From Avoscillospira sp045652125 (GTDB lineage: Bacteria > Bacillota > Clostridia > Oscillospirales > Oscillospiraceae), in contig JAZRTT010000016.1 in assembly GCA_045652125.1 (NCBI GenBank), forward strand, positions 1-64,000: 64,000 nucleotides of DNA, read 5' to 3'. The first letter of the stretch is position 1, and the number at the start of each line of letters is the position of its first letter. A program made the translations under genes and the position numbers. This document shows, one piece after another, positions 60,015 through 64,000 of the stretch. Below the pieces are notes generated by a model that did not search any database, had not been told where the DNA came from, and saw only the letters and a program-made list of their open reading frames with translations.

Positions 60015-60791
60015 ATGCAGCGTTTGGATAAGCTTCTTTCGGATGCAGGTGTGGCATCCCGAAAAGAACTGAAAACCATGATCCGGAGCGGAAGCGTGAA
60101 GGTGAACGGTGTGCCGGTCAGAGAGCCGGAAACAAAGGTGGATGAAAAGACGGCCCTGGTGCAGGTGGATGGGGTGACCATTGGCCGGCAGCGGACAGTC
60201 GTGCTTGTGCTTCACAAACCGGCGGGCTATGTAACATCCACGGACGATCCCAGAGACAAGACGGTCATGGAGCTGATCCCGCCGCAATACAGATATCTGA
60301 ATCCAAAGCCTGTGGGGCGGTTGGATAAGGACACGGAAGGGCTTTTGCTCTTTACCAACGACGGGCAGCTCGCTCATCGGATCCTGTCTCCCCGCAGCCG
60401 TATCTGGAAGCGATACTATGCCGAGCATAAGGGGCAGGCCGGACCGGAGGATATAGAAGCCTTTGCAGAGGGAATTGTACTGAAAGACGGGGACCGGTGC
60501 CTTCCGGCAAGGCTGTTTCCGCAGGGAGAAGGACGCAGTCTGATCGAAATCTGTGAAGGCAAGTACCATCAGGTTCGACGGATGATGGCCTCCCGGGGCA
60601 TGCCGGTAACATATTTGAAGCGTGTAGCCGAAGCAGGGCTGGAACTGGGGGACCTTCCTCTTGGAAAGGTTCGGGAACTGCCTGAGGAAAAACTGCGGCT
60701 TCATAGTGAAATTGCACAAGAGAAAATCGGTTCGGAAGAACCAGAAAATCAGCCTCAAATTGGCCAGTCTGACGAAAAATTAGAAAAATAG
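60015..60791 (+). CDS. 16S/23S rRNA pseudouridine synthase (RsuA/RluB family)
   Basis: 258 residues. An S4 RNA-binding domain (RLDKLLSDAGVASRKELKTMIRSGSVKVNG, about 3-32) and a catalytic domain with GRLDKDTEGLLLFTNDG (Asp near 104) and KYHQVRRMMA. The exact uridine target cannot be told. It ends in an unusual acidic/glutamine tail (GSEEPENQPQIGQSDEKLEK). AAGGATGG upstream. Confidence 0.92.
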   Translation: MQRLDKLLSDAGVASRKELKTMIRSGSVKVNGVPVREPETKVDEKTALVQVDGVTIGRQRTVVLVLHKPAGYVTSTDDPRDKTVMELIPPQYRYLNPKPVGRLDKDTEGLLLFTNDGQLAHRILSPRSRIWKRYYAEHKGQAGPEDIEAFAEGIVLKDGDRCLPARLFPQGEGRSLIEICEGKYHQVRRMMASRGMPVTYLKRVAEAGLELGDLPLGKVRELPEEKLRLHSEIAQEKIGSEEPENQPQIGQSDEKLEK

Positions 60792-60835
60792 CACAAAAAA
60801 CAAAGTGGAATTTGAAAAGAAATGTCAATACCCTC

Positions 60836-60864
60836 TTGAAAAATCGACAAAAGCGATGTATTAT
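60836..60864 (+). promoter_or_regulatory. promoter of the cdaR-like gene
   Basis: TTGAAA (60836-60841) and TATTAT (60859-60864), 17-nt spacer, 57 nt before the ATG. Confidence 0.6.
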
Positions 60865-60920
60865 GTCAATATGGCTTTGTGTAAAACGTATTGTCTATTA
60901 GATAGAGGGAGGGCGTTAAT

Positions 60921-62015
60921 ATGTCCAGCCGTATATTTCAGAGTGTGATCGTTCAGTTAAAAGAGGCAACGGATCGGGTGATCGGTGTCATTGATTCCGA
61001 TGGCAATGTGGTGTCCTGCAGTGATACAGGGCTCATTGGTGAGAAGTGGCCTGAGGCGGTTATCCGCCTGAACAGTGCACCGGATTCCATCGTGGTATCG
61101 GAAAACCGTACGATGAAGGCCCTGTCCGGTTGGAGTGCGGCCTTTGATAATGCTGTATTCGTAGATGGAGAGGATGAAGCCGCGAAAAGCATCTGCATCA
61201 TGGCACATGTGGCACTCAACGGGGCAAAGGCGTACTACGAAGAAAAGCACGACAAGGGTACATTTGTCAAGAACATTATCACAGATAATATTCTGCCGGG
61301 TGATATTTATATCCGGGCCAAGGAGCTGCACTTTACCACAGATCTGCCCAGAGTGGTTTTGCTTATCCGGCAGGTGGGTCATGCAGATGTGGCTGCTGTG
61401 GATCTGCTGCAGGGGATGTTTGCCGACAAACAGCAGGATTTTGTTCTAAGCATCAACGAAACCGACGTGGCCATTGTGAAGCAGATCACTGCCACCACCG
61501 AAATGTCTGAACTGGTAAAGCTGGCACAGCACATTGAAGACACCTTGAAGACCGAGTTGTTTATTAAAACGGTCATCGGTGTTTCCACGGTTGCAGGCCA
61601 TCTGCGTGAGTTGGCGGATGCGTTCAAGGAAGCACAGACTGCTATCGAAGTAGGCAAGGTCTTTGATACGGAAAAGAGCATCATGACCTATGAGAATCTG
61701 GGTATCGGACGGTTGATCTATCAGCTGCCCACCACGCTGTGCGAGATCTTCCTCAGCGAAGTGTTCAAGAAGAATTCCATCGATTCTCTGGATCAGGAGA
61801 CGTTGTTTACCATTAACAAGTTTTTTGAAAACAACCTGAACGTTTCCGAGACATCCCGGAAGCTGTTCGTCCACAGAAATACTTTGGTCTACCGGCTGGA
61901 GAAGATCAAGAAGCTCACCGGACTGGACTTGCGGGAGTTTGACCATGCCGTTATTTTTAAGGTGGCACTGATGGTTAAAAAATATCTTTCATCCCGGGAA
62001 AACCGCCTGATTTGA
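60921..62015 (+). CDS. CdaR/PucR-family transcriptional regulator
   Basis: 364 residues. The N-terminal about 110 residues look like a small sensor domain (VIGVIDSDGNVVSCSDTGLIGEKWPEA), a GGDEF-like middle region follows (about 130-270), and the C-terminus is a PucR-type HTH (FFENNLNVSETSRKLFVHRNTLVYRLEKIKKLTGLDLREFDHAVIFKVAL, about 300-350). Relatives respond to sugar diacids or purines. It sits 30 nt before ftsE and may be transcribed with ftsEX. Confidence 0.88.
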   Translation: MSSRIFQSVIVQLKEATDRVIGVIDSDGNVVSCSDTGLIGEKWPEAVIRLNSAPDSIVVSENRTMKALSGWSAAFDNAVFVDGEDEAAKSICIMAHVALNGAKAYYEEKHDKGTFVKNIITDNILPGDIYIRAKELHFTTDLPRVVLLIRQVGHADVAAVDLLQGMFADKQQDFVLSINETDVAIVKQITATTEMSELVKLAQHIEDTLKTELFIKTVIGVSTVAGHLRELADAFKEAQTAIEVGKVFDTEKSIMTYENLGIGRLIYQLPTTLCEIFLSEVFKKNSIDSLDQETLFTINKFFENNLNVSETSRKLFVHRNTLVYRLEKIKKLTGLDLREFDHAVIFKVALMVKKYLSSRENRLI

Positions 62016-62045
62016 CGGTGATTCGGGAGAGCCGGGGTTATATCT

Positions 62046-62735
62046 ATGATTGAATTTAGAAATGTAACGAAAGTTTATGAACCGGGCACCCGGGCGTTAA
62101 ACGGGGTATCTTTGAAAATTCAAGATGGAGAATTTGTCTTTTTGGTAGGTCCTTCCGGCTCCGGAAAGTCCACCATTATCAAGATTCTTACGGCAGAACT
62201 GCAGCCTTCTTCCGGCAGCGTATTTGTCAACGGTTTTACACTGGAGAAGATTCGCCGCAGCGCCATTCCCTATATGCGCCGTACGCTTGGCATTATCTTT
62301 CAGGACTTCCGTCTGATTGAAAATAAATCCGTCTATGACAATGTGGCGTTTGCCATGCGGGTGATCGGCGCTTCGGAAAATGAGATCAAAAAGCGGGTCC
62401 CGTATGTTTTGGAGCTGGTGGGTCTGGAGAATAAGAGCCGCCGCCTGCCCCATGAAATGTCCGGCGGTGAACAGCAGCGTGTAGCCATTGCCCGGGCTTT
62501 GGTCAACAATCCCAACATGATCATTGCAGACGAGCCCACAGGAAATCTGGATCCGGCCCGTTCTCTGGAGATCATGATGCTGCTGGAGCAGATCAACGCG
62601 CTGGGCACAACGGTCATGGTGGTCACCCACGAAAAGGAATTGGTGGATCGTTTCACCAAGCGGGTCATTGCCATCGATCAGGGAGAGATCATCAGCGACG
62701 GAATGGATGGGTATTACGCATATGAAGAAGAATAA
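62046..62735 (+). CDS. ftsE: cell division ATP-binding protein FtsE
   Basis: 229 residues: Walker A GPSGSGKST (36-44), signature MSGGEQQRVAIARAL, Walker B MIIADEPTGNLDP and H-loop VTHEKE. With FtsX it forms a mechano-transmitter that activates a peptidoglycan hydrolase outside the membrane. The opening MIEFRNVTKVYEPGTRALNGV is typical FtsE. Overlaps ftsX by 14 nt. Confidence 0.96.
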   Translation: MIEFRNVTKVYEPGTRALNGVSLKIQDGEFVFLVGPSGSGKSTIIKILTAELQPSSGSVFVNGFTLEKIRRSAIPYMRRTLGIIFQDFRLIENKSVYDNVAFAMRVIGASENEIKKRVPYVLELVGLENKSRRLPHEMSGGEQQRVAIARALVNNPNMIIADEPTGNLDPARSLEIMMLLEQINALGTTVMVVTHEKELVDRFTKRVIAIDQGEIISDGMDGYYAYEEE

Positions 62736-63609
62736 TATCGGCTATTTGCTCCGGGAGGGCATCCGCGGATTATTCCTCCATGGGTTTATGTCCTTTGCCG
62801 CCATTTGGGTCACGGTGGCATGCCTGCTGATCATGGGTACCTTTGGCCTGCTTTTGTACAATCTCAACGAAATGATCGTGGAGCTGGAGCAGGACAATGA
62901 AGTCATGGTCTACATTGACGAAGAACTGTCTCAGGCAGAGGCAAAAAGCGTTGGCTCGCAGATCAATATGATCACCAACGTCCGCAATGCGGTGTTTATT
63001 TCCAGAGAAGAAGCCTTGGCAAACTTTGTGGAAGAGCAGCAGGACGAGGCTCTGTTCAGCGGGTTGGAATCCAGCACCTTCCGTGACCGGTTCGCTGTGT
63101 CCATGGAAGACAATGAATGGATGCGCCAGACCTGTGAAGAAATAGAGCAGATTCAGGGTGTAGCCTATGTTATGGCTCACTATGAGATCTCCGAAGGCTT
63201 TCAGACCATTCAGCGGATGCTGAATATTGCCTCGGTCATTATCATTGCGGTTTTGTTTGTGGTTTCCATGCTGATCATTTCCAACACAGTCAAGTTGGCC
63301 ATGTATGACCGCAAGGAAGAGATCGCCATTATGAAAATGGTTGGTGCTACCAACAGTTTTATCCGCTGGCCTTTTGTGGTAGAAGGCTTTTTCCTGGGTC
63401 TCATCGCCGCGGTTGTGGCATTTTTCCTCCAGTGGGGATTGTATGATTTCCTTTTGACCCAGATCAGCAGCGTGGACAGCTTGAACCTGATCTCTATGGT
63501 TCCGTTTGTGGAGGTCATCGAATTGGTGGCAGTCTGCTATGCGATTGTTGGATTTGTAGTTGGCGTGTTTGGCAGCCTGCTGTCGATCCGGAAATTCTTG
63601 AAAGTATAA
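62722..63609 (+). CDS. ftsX: cell division permease FtsX
   Basis: 295 residues, four membrane helices with a large extracellular loop after the first (about 50-165, containing VYIDEELSQAEAKSVGSQI and ISREEAL), and the C-terminal FtsX signature (YDRKEEIAIMKMVGATNSFIRWPF). Extracellular loop binds the hydrolase partner. The ATG at 62722 lies inside ftsE, as in most Firmicutes ftsEX pairs. Confidence 0.95.
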   Translation: MKKNNIGYLLREGIRGLFLHGFMSFAAIWVTVACLLIMGTFGLLLYNLNEMIVELEQDNEVMVYIDEELSQAEAKSVGSQINMITNVRNAVFISREEALANFVEEQQDEALFSGLESSTFRDRFAVSMEDNEWMRQTCEEIEQIQGVAYVMAHYEISEGFQTIQRMLNIASVIIIAVLFVVSMLIISNTVKLAMYDRKEEIAIMKMVGATNSFIRWPFVVEGFFLGLIAAVVAFFLQWGLYDFLLTQISSVDSLNLISMVPFVEVIELVAVCYAIVGFVVGVFGSLLSIRKFLKV

Positions 63610-63624
63610 AATTGGAGTTACAGT

Positions 63625-63804
63625 ATGGATAAAAAATCAAAAATGATCGTTCGGTTGTTGTGTGGTATCCTGTGTGTTCTCATGGTGGGCGGTTTGCTGA
63701 CATCGGCGCTGCTTTCCATCAAGGCTGCCAGAGAATACGAAGCAATGCAGACTGTTTCGGCTGAAGCGGAAGAGGATGCATTCGAAGACCATGAATACGA
63801 ATGA
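63625..63804 (+). CDS. small membrane protein, 59 residues
   Basis: Starts with GGAG 8 nt upstream, 15 nt behind ftsX. Basic N-terminus (MDKKSKMIVR), one hydrophobic segment (LLCGILCVLMVGGLLTSALLSI, about 11-32) and an acidic tail (AEAEEDAFEDHEYE). Single-pass topology with acidic outside end. No family recognised. Sits between ftsX and the hydrolase gene, so it may belong to that complex. Confidence 0.7.
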   Translation: MDKKSKMIVRLLCGILCVLMVGGLLTSALLSIKAAREYEAMQTVSAEAEEDAFEDHEYE

Positions 63805-63859
63805 TTTGAGCAGCAGCTTTCCCTCGGGGCAGGATGCCCCTTTGTAAATGGAGATTTTT

Positions 63860-64000
63860 ATGATGAAAAACTGTAAGAAAATGCGCCGCCTGCTGCGCGG
63901 TCTGCTGTGCGGCGTTTTGATTGTCAGCCTGATGACCACCGCTTTTGCGGCATCATCCGGTCAACTGAAAAAGGAACTGGATAAGCTGAAAAATGAGGCG
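63860..64000 (+). CDS. secreted coiled-coil protein, probably M23 murein hydrolase (partial)
   Basis: Only 47 codons are inside the window. A signal peptide (KMRRLLRGLLCGVLIVSLMTTAFAA) is followed by SSGQLKKELDKLKNEA, the start of a coiled coil. Position after ftsEX and this N-terminus match EnvC/PcsB/CwlO-like regulators or peptidoglycan hydrolases driven by FtsEX; the catalytic part is beyond the window. GGAG upstream of the first ATG. Confidence 0.75.
   Translation, partial: MMKNCKKMRRLLRGLLCGVLIVSLMTTAFAASSGQLKKELDKLKNEA

Overview
The window looks like a chromosomal segment of a low-GC-lineage but GC-rich anaerobic Firmicute, most likely a gut Clostridia of the Oscillospirales/Oscillospiraceae type. 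The reasons are strong AGGAGG ribosome binding sites, TTGACA-17-TATAAT promoters, Firmicutes synteny (ClpP-like TepA near SpoIIIE/FtsK; FtsEX followed by a secreted hydrolase), lysine, THF and FMN riboswitches, ECF-transporter S components, AsnA-type asparagine synthetase, rubrerythrin, and dispersed CTCCCCTTGAGGGG repeats of the sort I associate with that order. No rRNA, CRISPR array, prophage or intact IS is visible. There is one tRNA (Leu-CAG).

Layout. 1-10 kb: end of a HAD-like gene with an unexplained structured leader; thiN with an XRE-type membrane regulator; an AbrB / YnbB-like PLP enzyme / DMT transporter run; an aminotransferase; then tepA, uppP and spoIIIE/ftsK. 10-20 kb: an orphan ECF S component, a lysine riboswitch in front of an NhaC-family carrier, and a divergent catabolic locus. 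That locus has ygeY-ygeW-arcC on the minus strand, and on the plus strand a YheO/DauR-like regulator, an unusual fold-type-II PLP enzyme and a threonine-synthase-like PLP enzyme. In other bacteria YgeW, YgeY and ArcC belong to an anaerobic purine/diaminopropionate degradation scheme that ends in carbamoyl phosphate, ATP and ammonia. Here the usual YgeX ammonia-lyase is not visible and the two PLP enzymes occupy its logical place. 20-20.6 kb: an array of small hairpins plus a copy of the tRNA-Leu 3' end beside the tRNA gene, which looks like a mobile-element footprint.

20.7-31.8 kb: translation and housekeeping genes (M18 aminopeptidase, coaE, Sua5, prfA, rlmA), a polysaccharide deacetylase, a GntR(YtrA)-ABC transporter operon ending in a tiny lipoprotein that carries a sodium-decarboxylase beta-subunit motif, and an AGCS sodium/amino-acid symporter. 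31.9-41.7 kb: nucleoside salvage (deoD-deoB-cdd), PAP2 phosphatase, alpha/beta hydrolase, GNAT, muramoyl amidase, exonuclease, ComEC-like lipoprotein and gpmI. 41.7-53.5 kb: recG, citrate synthase, glycerol-1-phosphate dehydrogenase, an HtrA protease with a polyglutamine tract, a THF riboswitch-folT-folC folate unit, rubrerythrin, and asnA-asnS (asparagine made and charged from one operon).

53.5-57.3 kb is marked by dispersed inverted-repeat elements. It contains an A+T-rich islet (XRE regulator divergent from a double zinc-ribbon/glycine-zipper/SHOCT protein) that looks acquired, then ygiQ and dut, each with a repeat element directly at its 3' end. 57.7-64 kb: ribU under an FMN riboswitch, a SLOG-family protein, a DUF4830-like membrane protein, an RsuA-type pseudouridine synthase, a CdaR/PucR regulator, and the ftsE-ftsX cell-division ABC unit followed by a small membrane protein and the start of a secreted coiled-coil (probably M23) hydrolase cut by the window end.

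The most interesting leads are the YgeX-less ygeYW-arcC / dual-PLP locus with a palindrome over its promoter, the decarboxylase-motif mini-lipoprotein, the hairpin array with duplicated tRNA end, the zinc-ribbon/SHOCT islet, and the leader RNA at the left edge. Functions are inferred from remembered family features, not from searches.
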